A stretch of DNA of 64,000 bases, taken from Nissolia schottii (Eukaryota > Streptophyta > Magnoliopsida > Fabales > Fabaceae). The position numbers and the translations under genes are program-made. Each line of letters starts with the position of its first letter. The first letter of the stretch is position 1. The stretch spans positions 56,766 to 120,765 of the forward strand of contig QANU01008832.1 of the NCBI GenBank assembly GCA_003254905.1. The letters run 5' to 3'. The notes beneath the pieces are model-generated. The model was given only the letters and a program-made list of their open reading frames with translations. It did no database searches and was not told the DNA's origin. Shown here piece by piece: positions 1 to 11,589 of the stretch.

Positions 1-1190
1 ACGCGTGACCATCTTGCGCGAGATGCAAGCCAGAAGGCCAGCACGTTGCAGTGCCCTAGGCATGTTGTAGCGGCATCGCGTGTGGGCACGCTGCAGCACG
101 TCGGAGAATTAGTCTCACATTGTTTGTAGCTATAGAAGGGAGTCTCTTCCTCCACCTATATATAAAAGCTTTCCATGTGTGTTTAGACTTGTTAATTCAC
201 TACAGAGCTTGAGAGGTCATACTTTTGTGAGACTTTTTGCTTTCTCCTTATCGTCTTCCGTTCGTGGGGAAGCAGTGTCACCACGTCTTCTGCTCAGTGC
301 TCCTTAGCAGTCAGCCATGTTAAGGTGAGTGGTTTTCTTCACGATCTGTTTTAGACCATGTATTCATTTTTAAAAGTTATTTATTATTTTAGTTATTTGA
401 GCATTATTTATTTATGCATGTTTTATAAAATCCTAAGAGGTGAAATTTATTATTTTGTTATTTTATTTATGAAGTTAGTTATTCTTTTATTTGATTAGTT
501 ATTTTCTTATGGATATTTATTTAGAAACTTTTTATTTATAAAATAGATATTTATAAAGTTATTTTAGAAAATCATGAAACTATTTAAGAATCACATGGGA
601 CCATGACCACGTGTTTTATTGCATTAAATAAAGTCATATGTGTGTAATATTAGTATTAAGTAATATAGATATTCATATTGTTTAGTTAAATCTTTAATAA
701 AAGATCATGGTTAAGGAAAGATTATGGTGGGAGAAGACTTATGTTAAGGAAAGATTCTGGCTAAGGACAATATTTGGTATTTAAGATGTCCATTGTGACG
801 TACATCTCTTACCTGAGAAACTCCCTAAGCATGAGATCTTAGTCTACCTTAATTTTTCTAAGATAAAACATTTAAAGATATTAAGTTATGTTATGTTATC
901 AGGATAAGGATTATGTTATGATGATCATGTTATGTTATGTATTTAAAATTGTTTTCATAAGAGTGTATCTAGGATAGAACTGTAAGTCTATGACAGCCTA
1001 CGTTGACCCTAGTATACATTGTACGATCGTAAAGTAGAATATGATTCATATAAATTTAGGGGCAAAACCGTAAAGCCTGAACCTGGCAGCCCATGGTGCT
1101 TGATGTCATGTAGATTAGGACAAAATCGTAAAGCCTAATCATTTTAGGAATCGTGAAACTATATTGCTCAGATTGTCTATCTAGCGAATA
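1..1190 (+). mobile_element. LTR-like repeat, copy 1 (cut by window edge)
   Basis: This stretch aligns by eye, in the same orientation, with 16960-18720. Shared landmarks are 'CCTATATATA' (155-164 here), 'GTTAATTCACT', 'GCAGTGTC', 'AGGTGAGTGG' and, near 985-1030, 'GACAGCCTACGTTGACCCT' followed by 'GTACGATCGTAA'. A TATA-like box followed by a transcribed-looking leader suits a long terminal repeat of a Ty3-type element. No gag or pol reading frame is present and neither end is clear, so solo LTR or fragment is an inference. The copy matters because it shows the uninterrupted form of the site where the second copy carries a miniature transposon. Confidence 0.5.
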
Positions 1191-1586
1191 AAAAATCATG
1201 GAACAAGAAAATCGTCATTGATGTTAAATAATGATCAAGCTAGAAAAAAAGGAAAGTTATCACAAATATGACATTTCATATATGCTATATAATTGAATGA
1301 TAAAATAATACAATCTAAACTACCAAAGTTTATGCAAGAGGAGCAAAAGAACAAACCAGGGCCCATATAAGAATGTGCATAGCTCATTTTACCAAAAGAG
1401 GGCAAAAATGTAATTTTTCCAAAAGAGGGCAAAATTGTAATTTAGCCAAAAGAAAATAGTTGTGTATTGACTATTGAGTCGGGGTGTGTGGGCGGGATAC
1501 CTGTAGTGTGCTAGGCAGGGGAGGTTGGCGGTTGCAGGATGAGGGTTTAATACAAACAATTGCAGCTCCCAAATGTAAATGTGAAC
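1191..1586. other. 5' flank of the mTERF gene
   Basis: AT-rich flank between the LTR-like repeat and the mTERF start codon. It contains two near-identical runs reading 'CCAAAAGAGGGCAAAA' around 1391-1435, a short local duplication. I see no clear TATA box close to the gene and no other gene. Confidence 0.4.
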
Positions 1587-2198
1587 ATGCTGTCTCAGTT
1601 GGTTCAAATTCAGGCAAGTTCCTTTGTCCCACACAATAGACACTGGGCTGAGCGTTTTGTGTTGCTGAGGAAGTGCGTCACGTTCAGGTTTCAGTTGGGA
1701 TTTCAATTGCATTATTGTGGAACAAGATCAAGAGCAAGAGTAAGGCGCAGTGGTGGCTGTACTTGTCGTTCGGGTAATTGGAATTCGGAGCCAATCTCTG
1801 AATGGGAACTGCAGGAAGGTCGTATAGCTATTTCAAATTTTCTTAAGGAGTTGGGGGTGTCGGAGGGAGATTCCCTTTCCATTGCGTCAAATTCACCCGC
1901 TTATTTGAACATGTTGGTGGAGGGGGTGAGGGATTTGGACCAGCTCTCCATGTGGGATTCCGATTCCGCCTTCAGCTTCAGGGAAAAGCTTCTTCACATT
2001 GCTGCTCACAAAGGTGACAACGGGAAAGTTGCTTACTTAGAGAGTCTCGGCTTCACTCTGTCGTCCTCTATCAATGTCGCCAGGTATCTATCCGCTGAGA
2101 CGCTCCCATCTCTTATGCACAAGGTGAGACGACTGGGTGAGTTGGTTACCAAATCCCACTTGCTATATGCTTGTGCTTATCTGCCTGCTAACTCTCTC

Positions 2199-2277
<79 letters not shown>

Positions 2278-5200
2278 TCCTCACAGGTTACATGTATGAA
2301 GGAGCTCTTCTTCTCAGGCTCTCGTTGCGATGACTTCCTTATCAAAAATATTCGTCGCATGATGCAGCACTTATCAGTTCCAATTGATGAAGATCTACAA
2401 CACACTTTGTCTTTTTTTGAAAAGGTCCTTGTTTACATATATCATCAATCCCCTTCACCTAATCTCATCGAACTCACTGTTTACTATCTTTTTCTTTCTT
2501 TCTACAATTCAGATTCTGACATTCAATTCAAACGTTGTAAGATGAATCCTTTTCGGCTCTTTTTCCATAGGTTGAAGCAAGGCGAGGAGGTTTAAACATG
2601 CTGTCTTCCAAAGATGCAGCTTTCTGCTATTTAATCGAATCTTTCCCACGTCTACTTTCATTGTCAATAAATAACCACATGATACGTATAATGGATTTTC
2701 TTGAGAAAATTGGAATCCCTAGATTTCGCATCCCAGACATAATAGTGTGTTTTCCATCCATTCTGCTATGGAGTATTCCAATCCTTAAAGCTAGAGTCCT
2801 AGCTTTGAAAGAGGTACATCAATTTTATTCTGGCCTCAAAGTGTGAACTCTGTGTGCACAAAACCCGAGTTACTTGTTGCAAGGTTTGTGTATTAGGATA
2901 ACCTCTTGTTTCTTTCACAAAATCCTAAAAATAGAAAATTTAAGAAATGGAAACTGGAAATGAATAATGAAGTTTCAATTTTACTTTTTTTTCGTGAAAA
3001 CTGTATTCCTTTTTGGTGCTATGTCTTTTTCTCAACTGGGCATGTCGATGGATTTTGTCCATCCCTTGATTCTACAAGGTTTTTTTTTTTTTTTTTTTCT
3101 CCTTCTGTTCTCAAGGGTTTTCTTCTTGAAACTTGAAACAGTTAATTAGCCAATGCTAAAACACTTTATTGTACACCCTTTTTGTAAGTGGGGCCTTTCA
3201 TCGTGCTTAGGGTGATTACGGTGGTGAATGGAGATTTCAATATCTTGAGTACTCTTTTGCCAGCATAAGTACTTTGGACTTAGTATTAACTGCTGAGTTT
3301 GCCGTGCACAATCTTATTGCCATTTTCTTCATTAAATTAAGAAATTAATACAATATCCTTTTATAGATTGATGTGGTGGATAAAGACTATACTAAGTTGT
3401 TGTTACAATATCCTTGGGTTCTATCTGCAAGCATTCAAGAGAACTATAAGGAGGTCCTTGCCTTTTTGTATTCTGAGAAGGTATGATTTTGTTGGGTCAA
3501 TGCTTGTGTGTCCATATTATTTTGTTAGCATCTATGAGACTGTGACTTAGTGTTTGTAAGTTGAGTTAATTTAACTAAAAGCAAGAAAGAGATTAGTTGA
3601 ATTTTCGTTTTGCTATGTTTTTTACATGAAAACATATTCTATAGTGAAACTGAACAGTATTATGAGTAAGATGCCAAATTGAAATAAACCTGTTGCATTG
3701 TATTTCAGAAGTTCAATACCCTATGCATACCTTCTTAAAACATAACCAGTGCAGCCAAGAGTCTCTAGTTAGTGTACATACTAGGTAGTCACTGCCACCA
3801 AAAGATATACTTTTCTAATGTAAAATTTACTGCCTGAATTTGTTCACTGTAGATTTTAAGTAGGCATCAATTTAACCAACATCTGACCTCTTACAAGTTG
3901 GTGGTGGGTAAATTAATTCAAGATAAATGGTAAGAACATTTTCAAACAACTTATTATAAAATTAATTTTATACTCCGAGAATCATTGCACTTGCATGATC
4001 AACTCATGGTACTTCTCATTAATGTGATGGAAAGTATCTGATCATCTACCAATATCCTCCGAATATGTACCCAGTTCTTTACAATCTGTATGTTTATGTC
4101 ATAATTAGCATTCAGTTGCATATGATTATGTCATACCCATATGATTGTGGCTGGTTGCTTGGTCCTTTTGGTGCCGTATTATTAATTCAATTTCTTCCAT
4201 GCACATATGCTTGCCCGTGTTGATGCTTGTGGTACCTCTATTATGGATGAGTACTCACTCAATTCTTAAGGTGGTATCAGAGTCTATCCTAAGATTGTTA
4301 GAGTCTGCTTGCAAATGTCTAGTCCTGCAAACTTCACGCTATAGATGTTCATTCCCGGGCATGAGTTAGGTTTGTTAGAGTCTCACGTTACTTAGAGATA
4401 AGGCCAAACTGAGCTAGCTTTTGGGGTTGAGTTAGACCCACTCAATTCTAAAGACATGGAAGAATTATTTTGTTGAAGCAGTGGACTAATAATAGAATGC
4501 TTCATTATAGGTTAAAAAGACATGGCTTGATTGCGCAATCATAAGCCAACCTCATCTGTTGGGTTGTTCAACTAGCAAGCTGAAGTTGATGGTGGATCAG
4601 TTGGCTGATCTTGGAGTTCAAGGCAAAAAGTTGGATAAGGTTATTGCTAAAAGTCCTCAATTACTATTACGGAAGCCCAGAGATTTTCTGCAGGTATTTC
4701 TGGTTCACTTTAATCACGTTTATGATATGCATGCCATTATTCTGTACGATGGTTGTTTCTAGAGGAGGATAGAGATACTTTTATGAATATTCTAAAGTTC
4801 TATGAGGATCTTTCTGGTTTGAAGACTAATTTGGCTAAAATTAGCTGATGCCCAATTTGAATATGGATATTCAGATTTCCTCTTCCAATGCTTCTCTTGC
4901 TGTCTGAAATTTTGCAGTGGCCTATTATTGGGGAGTTTTGTTTGGTGGTAATCATTTGACTATTTATTTTTGAAACCCACTTGTTGAAAAGAATTCTAAT
5001 AGCATTTGGATAATTGAAATGGTGATTTTACACTTTTGGAGGTTGGATTAATCTCATTCTGACTTGCTTGTCTAGCATTTTGCTTCCCCTTTATTTATTT
5101 ATTTATTGATTGATTGATAGAGAATATTATGGGGGGGCTTATTCCGGTTTGTTGTGGGTAAGCAGATAAGAGATAATCTTGTTAGCCTTGGGGTTTGTTG

Positions 5201-7087
5201 CCGGTTCAAAACAGAAGGAGGTCTTGGGAATTTGGTGTCTGAAAACATTGCTTTGGCATCAAACTTGGCTATGGAACTTTCCTTTAGAGACTACCTTGTC
5301 ATGGCATCAAGTAATTTAGTGTAAGTATGGACTAGATTGAAATGGGTAGGATGTCATCCCAATTATCACTGCAACCCGTGCTAGTCCCTATTTTACACAA
5401 GTTTCTTTCAATTAGTGTAGTGGTACTCGTGTCAAGTCTTGGGACAATGCTTGGTGGATGAATGAATGTATATTTCTTAGAGAACATTTCCTGGACTTAT
5501 CATCTCTCTTGATAATTCATGCTATAAAATTTTCTATTCTATTGAGCTCTAATCCAACTGGGGATTTTTAGTTCCAAAGCTCTCTCTAAGATCAGTTTTT
5601 TTAAAGAGCAGTCCTCAATATGATTAATACCATGACTTGTTACTGATTTGCAGGTGTCACTGCTTCCTTTCCTTCTAGCATGTTTATCATATGCATATCT
5701 GATCCAGAGATAGTAGGAAACATATTTTTGCACTGTAATTTTTAAGGAAGTTGATTTCTTTTAAATAATCTGTTTGGGGGTACTTGGAGAGCAGTGTTTT
5801 CCCTTTCACTTTTGAGTAGGTTTCAATGGTCTTTTATATTGTTTTTGGTAAACAAGAAACCTAGAGATCTATGGCACTGTGCAGTTTATACAGTCCTCTG
5901 ATTCTATGGGTTGGAGCTAAATGCTGTCATCTTTAAGTTTGTCTCTTCGGATTTGAACTTGCTACGGGATGTGATTACATGTATGGTTTCCCTTTGTTTT
6001 CTGCTTGTGGTTGCTCCTTAGGAGTTGCAATGTCTGATACGAAAAGAGATTGGGCAGTTTTTCTCTTCATAATTTTTTGGTTTTTATCTGCAGGTTATTC
6101 TATTCTTTGAAAATATAGGTTTTGATAAAGAAACTATTGGGAGAATTCTTGCTCGCTGCCCTGAAATTTTTGCTGCCAGCATTACAAAAACTCTCCAGAG
6201 GAAGATTGAGTTCCTTAGTGGGGTTGGTGTTTCTAAAACTTATCTTCCTGGGGTTATCAGAAAGTATCCAGAGTTGCTTGTGTCTGACACTGACAGAACT
6301 TTACTTCATCGGTATTGTTCTGACATGTTCATCTTGTTTACTGTTACCCTCACCCAATTGATATTTAGGACATTGCACCACCTTGTGTTATTTCCTTGCA
6401 GGATTATACTATATACTACTCTCTTTCTTTATTCTTCAGAAGAAATACTATATACTACTCTAAAGTCATTATTAGTGCTTTCGGTTTTTTATAGTTATAT
6501 AATCATGGCGCTGCATTATTGCTAGTTTCAGATTTCTTTGGTCATTAGATGTGAAAATATAAAGAAAATAAGTTTGAGCAAAACTTAGATTGATGTTCAA
6601 GTTTCTTCAACTGGACCACTTCATAAATGTTTCATTGCATCAAAAGAAAAGTGAAACATGAAGTGTTTTTTCTTATCACAATGATTGATTTGTTATTCTA
6701 TTAATTATCCTTGTAATTTATCTGCTGATGTTCTGCAGGATAATGTACTTGATGAAGTTAGGGCTTTCAGAGAAAGAAATTGCTTTTATGGTACGCACGT
6801 TTTCTCCTCTCCTCGGGTACGGTATAGAGGAAGTTCTGAGGCCAAAAGTAGAATTCCTGGTGAACTCAATGGAGAGGCCGGTTAGAGAAGTGGTAGACTA
6901 CCCTAGGTATTTTAGCTATTCATTAGAAAAGAAGATAAAGCCTAGACATTGGGTGCTAAAAAGAAGGCATATTGAATGTAGCTTAAAGGATATGCTGGGA
7001 AAAAATGATGAAGAGTTTGCTGCTGAATTTATGGGCGTGGGAAGGATGCTCGCCCCTCCTCCTCTGTATTCTGATGATAGGTTGTAA
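1587..7087 (+). CDS. mTERF-family protein (organellar transcription termination factor type), 7 exons
   Basis: Coding exons are 1587-2123, 2287-2424, 2571-2813, 3367-3480, 4511-4693, 6094-6311 and 6739-7087. All have GT-AG borders and join in frame to 593 codons. Translation is set at the ATG at 1587, which precedes an Arg- and Ser-rich N-terminus suited to an organelle transit peptide. The body (about residue 180 onward) is a run of mTERF helical repeats, with tracts such as 'KSPQLLLRKPRDFLQ', 'RCPEIFAASITKTL', 'IRKYPELLVSD' and 'YPRYFSYSLEKKIKPR'. Such proteins bind organellar nucleic acid and affect plastid or mitochondrial transcription and RNA processing. The C-terminal half resembles the chloroplast MTERF2/EMB2219 type from memory; subfamily and organelle are inference. 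Intron 1 holds a long CT/TA microsatellite and intron 5 a LINE remnant, but the frame is intact. Confidence 0.9.
2194..2276 (+). repeat. (CT)n then (TA)n microsatellite in intron 1 of the mTERF gene
   Basis: A near-pure CT run (about 2194-2256) passes into (TA)n (about 2259-2276). It ends ten bases before the 3' splice site, 'TTCCTCACAG' at 2277-2286, so the simple repeat occupies the place of the polypyrimidine tract and branch region. Confidence 0.95.
4745..5740 (+). mobile_element. Decayed LINE (non-LTR retrotransposon) reverse-transcriptase remnant in mTERF intron 5
   Basis: Translating across several frameshifts and stops gives fragments typical of the C-terminal part of plant LINE reverse transcriptases. 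'YEDLSGLKTNLAKIS' corresponds to the family tract F..SGLK.N..KS. It is followed by a 'GGWINLIL' region (family GGRI.LI), and near 5270-5330 by 'WNFPLETTLSWHQVI' and 'YG.D.NGWD'-like tracts. The order matches the family. No poly(A) tail or target duplication was found, and the 5' part is missing. It lies wholly inside intron 5 (4694-6093) in the sense orientation. Confidence 0.6.
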
Positions 7088-7962
7088 ATATCATATGTAC
7101 ATACTTTTTCAAGTATTTTTCGGTTTCATTTCCCTTCAAGAAATTCAGCTTTTCCCAAACATATTTGTTCATGCTCCTTATTATCATCATTTTAAAAAGG
7201 AAACAAATTCCACTAATTTCCATTTGACAAAGAAAATCAAATTTGAGCTTTTTGAAATAAAAATAAATAAATATAAGTGGACACCAAAAGAGAAATTAAG
7301 ATATAATTACTGGAAGACCAACTGGGTTGGTTCACCTGGTAAATTTTCTGTGTATTATTATTTGTGTTGGGTGGATTTGGTTCCTTTTAAATGAGATTTA
7401 GTAGGTAAAGTGTCTACTTTTCATCATAAAGTGGTAAGTGAGGTTGATGTTTATTTTATTGATTCAATAAAAAAAATTTTCACTTTATTTTTTAAAGTAA
7501 AATTCTCACTTTATAAATTTTTTTTTCCATGTTTGAGGTTTTTTTTTGAATTTTCTTTGTTGATAAGTCATCTATAAATGTTCGACAAGCTTAAAGACAT
7601 ATCTTGATATTAAGGCTAGCATTTCATTCAACTTAAAGAATATTTGATTAGAAGTACATTTATCCGGGTTTTTTTTTTTACTTGGAAAGATTTATTGTAT
7701 GATCTTCACATGTTAATTTAACTTGGAAAGGTTTATTACATGATCTTTAATACTCAAGTAAACACAAAAAGTCAAGAATTATGTGTATTTCGTAGTATGA
7801 ATGAGTGATACCTGATATAGTCTATAAGTGTGTATTTAATAGGTAAACATGGGAGATAAGATAGAGATGGTTGAGTCACTTAAGTGATGGTTTAATGTCA
7901 ATGGATAGACTAGTTACTCTTATCTCATAATTGGTAAATTTCAACTCGTGCAACGTATAGGA

Positions 7963-7994
<32 letters not shown>

Positions 7995-8860
7995 TTAAAT
8001 GAAAAAATTAGGTTTATGAAAAATTTATTTTATTAAATCAAATATGTTAAAAAAGTTTAGTCAATAATTAATTTATAAAATAAATATTGTGTTTGACATA
8101 TACTAAATAATTATTAGGATAAATAACTATTAGGATAACCAGAAATATAATTGGGTTAGATTTTGTTTGACTTTAAATTTAAATCAAGTGAATTCCTAAT
8201 AAATAGTTTTATGGGTCACATAAAATTTTTTTCCTTCTTTTTGTAATTTATTAAAAAATATTAAAATAAATTATTTCTTGTACTTTCTCCCTTTTAATCA
8301 ACCCCTCACTCCACACACACATATATTATTGATGTTCAAGTTTTCTGAATATTGACACAAATGATCTATAAGCTAATTAGTTGTAATTCAATGATTTGAT
8401 CAATAAATTAAATTTTACGAAGAGTTATAAAGTGTTATAACAATTATGTAAAGTTATATCAATGTAACTTGATTGCAACTCCCCCCTCACTATTATATAT
8501 ATTATAAAAAGTATGAGTCTTTCTATTACGAGCATCGCACCTAAACTTATGTGGATCAATAAAAATCTAACATCTCATTAAATTGTATTGAATTTAAAAT
8601 TTAAAAAATCAGTTGTTTATAATTATAATAAAATTCTTTTACTAAAATTTAATTACAAAATTTTTAATTATTAAACCTAATTAAATCACACACTTAACAC
8701 ATCTCTCTATTTATCATCTCTCTCTCACACAAAACAATACAATCGTGACCCCATTTCTTCATCCTATTGCTGGCAGCTGCACTGCAACATCTGCCCCCAT
8801 CCACAATGACTTTTTCACCCGTCCAAGGACCTTTCTTTGAGAAATTTTTACTTGCACTAA
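7088..8860. other. AT-rich intergenic spacer, no gene seen
   Basis: 3' flank of the mTERF gene and spacer. It includes a (TA)n microsatellite at about 7963-7987 and several T or A runs. I found no coding region, RNA gene or recognisable transposon ends. Confidence 0.6.
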
Positions 8861-8864
8861 GAGC

Positions 8865-10832
8865 AAATTCAACCCCTTGCTCTGACCACTCATTTTTTTG
8901 TCACTTTAGCAGCGTGGGCCCTACAACTTTCATCAACTTTGAAATAGTGCATCTTTAGCTCACGCGCGTAACTCCCTCACCCCCACACATACAACTTCCT
9001 CACCCTTTTCTCTGGGTGTATAATGTTTCTTTCTTCTTTCTTCCTTCATATCTCTGTTTTTTTTCACTTGGTTTTGCATCACCCAGGAATTTCTTACAGG
9101 AATTGCAATCACATCAAGAGTCTTTGTCTATGTGAAACAAAATTAAAAGGATCTTTCTAAAACCAATTTTTTAATTTTTTTTTGTGTTCAATTTTGGGGT
9201 GATTCTTTGATGTAGATAAATTAGAAGAAGAAGAAAAGTCAATGTTCACGATTTTAATCTTCTGTTTAATTTCATAGTGATTTAAACCGTTTTGGTTAAA
9301 CGAGGGTTTAAAGAATAAAATGAAAGTGATGAAATGAGAGATTATAGGTTCATAAGCTTATTTTGAGACTTGATGAAAGAAAGGGGATGGACAGAAGGGA
9401 AATGAGAGCTATGAGGGTTGGATTGTGAAGGATGAACGACCTTATCCTCCAATCCAAGCCTTTGTTATGGGTGGCTTCATTTCTTAGGTATGAGAGTAAG
9501 AGTTTTGGTGTTCTCTGGAGATGCCCTCCAGTTCGGCTTTCTCTCTTGGCTTGCTTGTTCTTAGTGTGTGTTCTCTCTATTGGGTCTTTCTCTCATAGTT
9601 CTTCCTCTTTTTATCTGTTTTTTCTCTCTTTTTCTTATCCTTTCTCTCTCACCCAGGGTTCTGTTTTGCCTCCTTGGACCTTGTTATGGATGTGTTGCTT
9701 TTAGGACGTGCAGGACGATGCCCTCTACTATGTGGGTCATCGTGCCTTGTATCCCTAACCAAGAGACATCACTCTCAAAGCTTACCTCAGTACAAATCTT
9801 ACACTCAAACTACCTAGTATGAACAAATATGCTTTTTGCCTCCCTCTCCTAAGTTGTTGTGAAGGATACTTAAAGGGTATAAGCATGAGGTTGTTTGATG
9901 CACTCTCACCAGATTAACAAAGGGCGTTTAGGGGAGACCCTGAGACCACAGCCTGAGGTTTGCTGAACTGTGCCATGGTTCAGTCATAGTGAGGGCATCC
10001 CTGATTTTTTTGCTCTCTAAGTCCTAACAGTTAGTCAAAATGCCTTGGAATGATCACATGACATCTTTGGGATGTGGGGCAAGATCTAAAACCCTCCAAT
10101 CCATAACCCTTCATAGTTCTCCTTCTTGTCTCTTTGTGGATTTGCTAAGGCATATTCTGAGGCATCACCCTATGTCATACTTCTTAGCATCCACATTAGA
10201 GACAAATGTTTATGTTTTAGTTTAATCCATCATTGATGATTATCCATAATTCGTGTGTTACAAAATATCTATATCACATAGGAAAATAGTCTACAACAAG
10301 AAGCGTAGAAAATAAACAAAATAAGATGGACAAAAAATCATAAAATCAGGGCAATGTTCAAGGTTTCCCCCTTTGTTGTTTGCTTCATCTTCCTCTTCCC
10401 ACTCTTTTGCCTCGGGATCCGGTCCTTCCCCACCATCATCGTCGTCATGGCCATGGTAGTCTCCTCTGCTTTGCCGAATCCCCTGACTACTGCAACGGCG
10501 CCAGTTGCCCCACCCCTACAACCGCTTCCTAGTTCACATCGCCATGACGCTTGACTCCGGCTACCTTCGCAACTCCATCGTCGTCGTCCCCTCTGTCCTC
10601 TACCACTCCATCATCGTGTTATTATAACACAAAAGAAATCACCTTTGCTTTACGATGGAAGCCGGGAAAAACTATATTCTTTGTTATGTTAGTTGAAAAA
10701 AAAATTTACAAGATGAAGTTGTGTGGGAAGTTGTGCATGTGGGCTAAAAATGCACCATTTTCAAAGTGATGAAAGCTGTAGGGCCATGCTGCTGATGCGG
10801 CAAAAAATGAGTGGTCAGAGGAAAGGGTTAGA
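8865..10832. mobile_element. Element bounded by inverted-repeat arms (possible non-autonomous transposon)
   Basis: About 110 bp at 8865-8975 matches the reverse complement of about 10722-10832 at roughly 80% by eye. The shared core is 'CTCTGACCACTCATTTTTT', then 'GGGCCCTACA' in one arm and 'GGCCCTACAG' in the other, then 'CTTTCATCA...CTTTGAAA'. The 1.75 kb between them contains CT-rich and Pro/Ser-rich short open frames without a recognised domain. Exact ends and target duplications were not found, so the family is unknown. Confidence 0.45.
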
Positions 10833-11181
10833 TTTATTCTCAGTACACATAAGAATATCTCCCTCTCTGTATGGAAATTCTCCAGCTCCTTCATAGTTGG
10901 TTGTTTGCTTCGGGAATTTTGTAGAGTATGATTGATCCTACTTTGAGTCAATGGCAGTGGCATAACAATGGTTACAATGGTGACTTTGCTATGCGGGAGG
11001 GGGAGGGAATCTCATCTAATGTTTTTTGAGGAAGGGTTGCGGGAGTCACTCTAATCTAATGTTTTGAACACTATTAGTAATATATAATTTGTTTAAAATT
11101 AAAATAGATTATGCAAAACAAATTTAATCAAATATGATAATTTTGTTGTGATTACTTTTTCTCATTTAATATGAGAAAAAA

Positions 11182-11375
11182 ATATGGTTATTCTAAAATT
11201 TATATTGTCAAAATATGTTTTAATTTTCATATATTTGTAAATAATATTACATGAGATAACAAAAGAGACATTAAAAAAATTATATATGGTTATTCTAAAA
11301 TTTATATTGTCAAAATATGTTTTAATTTTCATATATTTTTAAATAATATTATATGAGATAACAAAAGAGACATTT
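11182..11375. repeat. 102-bp tandem duplication
   Basis: The unit starting 'ATATGGTTATTCTAAAATTT' at 11182 recurs at 11284 with very few changes and ends in 'GATAACAAAAGAGACAT' in both copies. AT-rich; no coding content. Confidence 0.85.
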
Positions 11376-11589
11376 AAATAAAAAGAACAATAAATATTTC
11401 GGCCTACAACACTCATAAATCTTGAGATGTCATTCACAATAAGCTAAATATTATTTACCATAAATTCTAATTGAAAATTATTGTCATTTAAAGATTTAAT
11501 TGAAAGTTTTAAAAGGTTAATGATAATCATTTGCTAGGACGGTTGCTTTAGTACATTAAGTAAACTATTAGTGTATAATACGATAATGT

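Noticed and set aside
2137..2595. Open frame rich in Leu-Ser and Tyr-Ile repeats
   Set aside because: It is the CT/TA microsatellite of an mTERF intron read through in another frame.
4266..4282. 'GGTGGTATCAGAGT', resembling an LTR-element primer-binding site in mTERF intron 4
   Set aside because: No LTR pair or retroelement coding sequence found around it; could be chance or a tiny relic.
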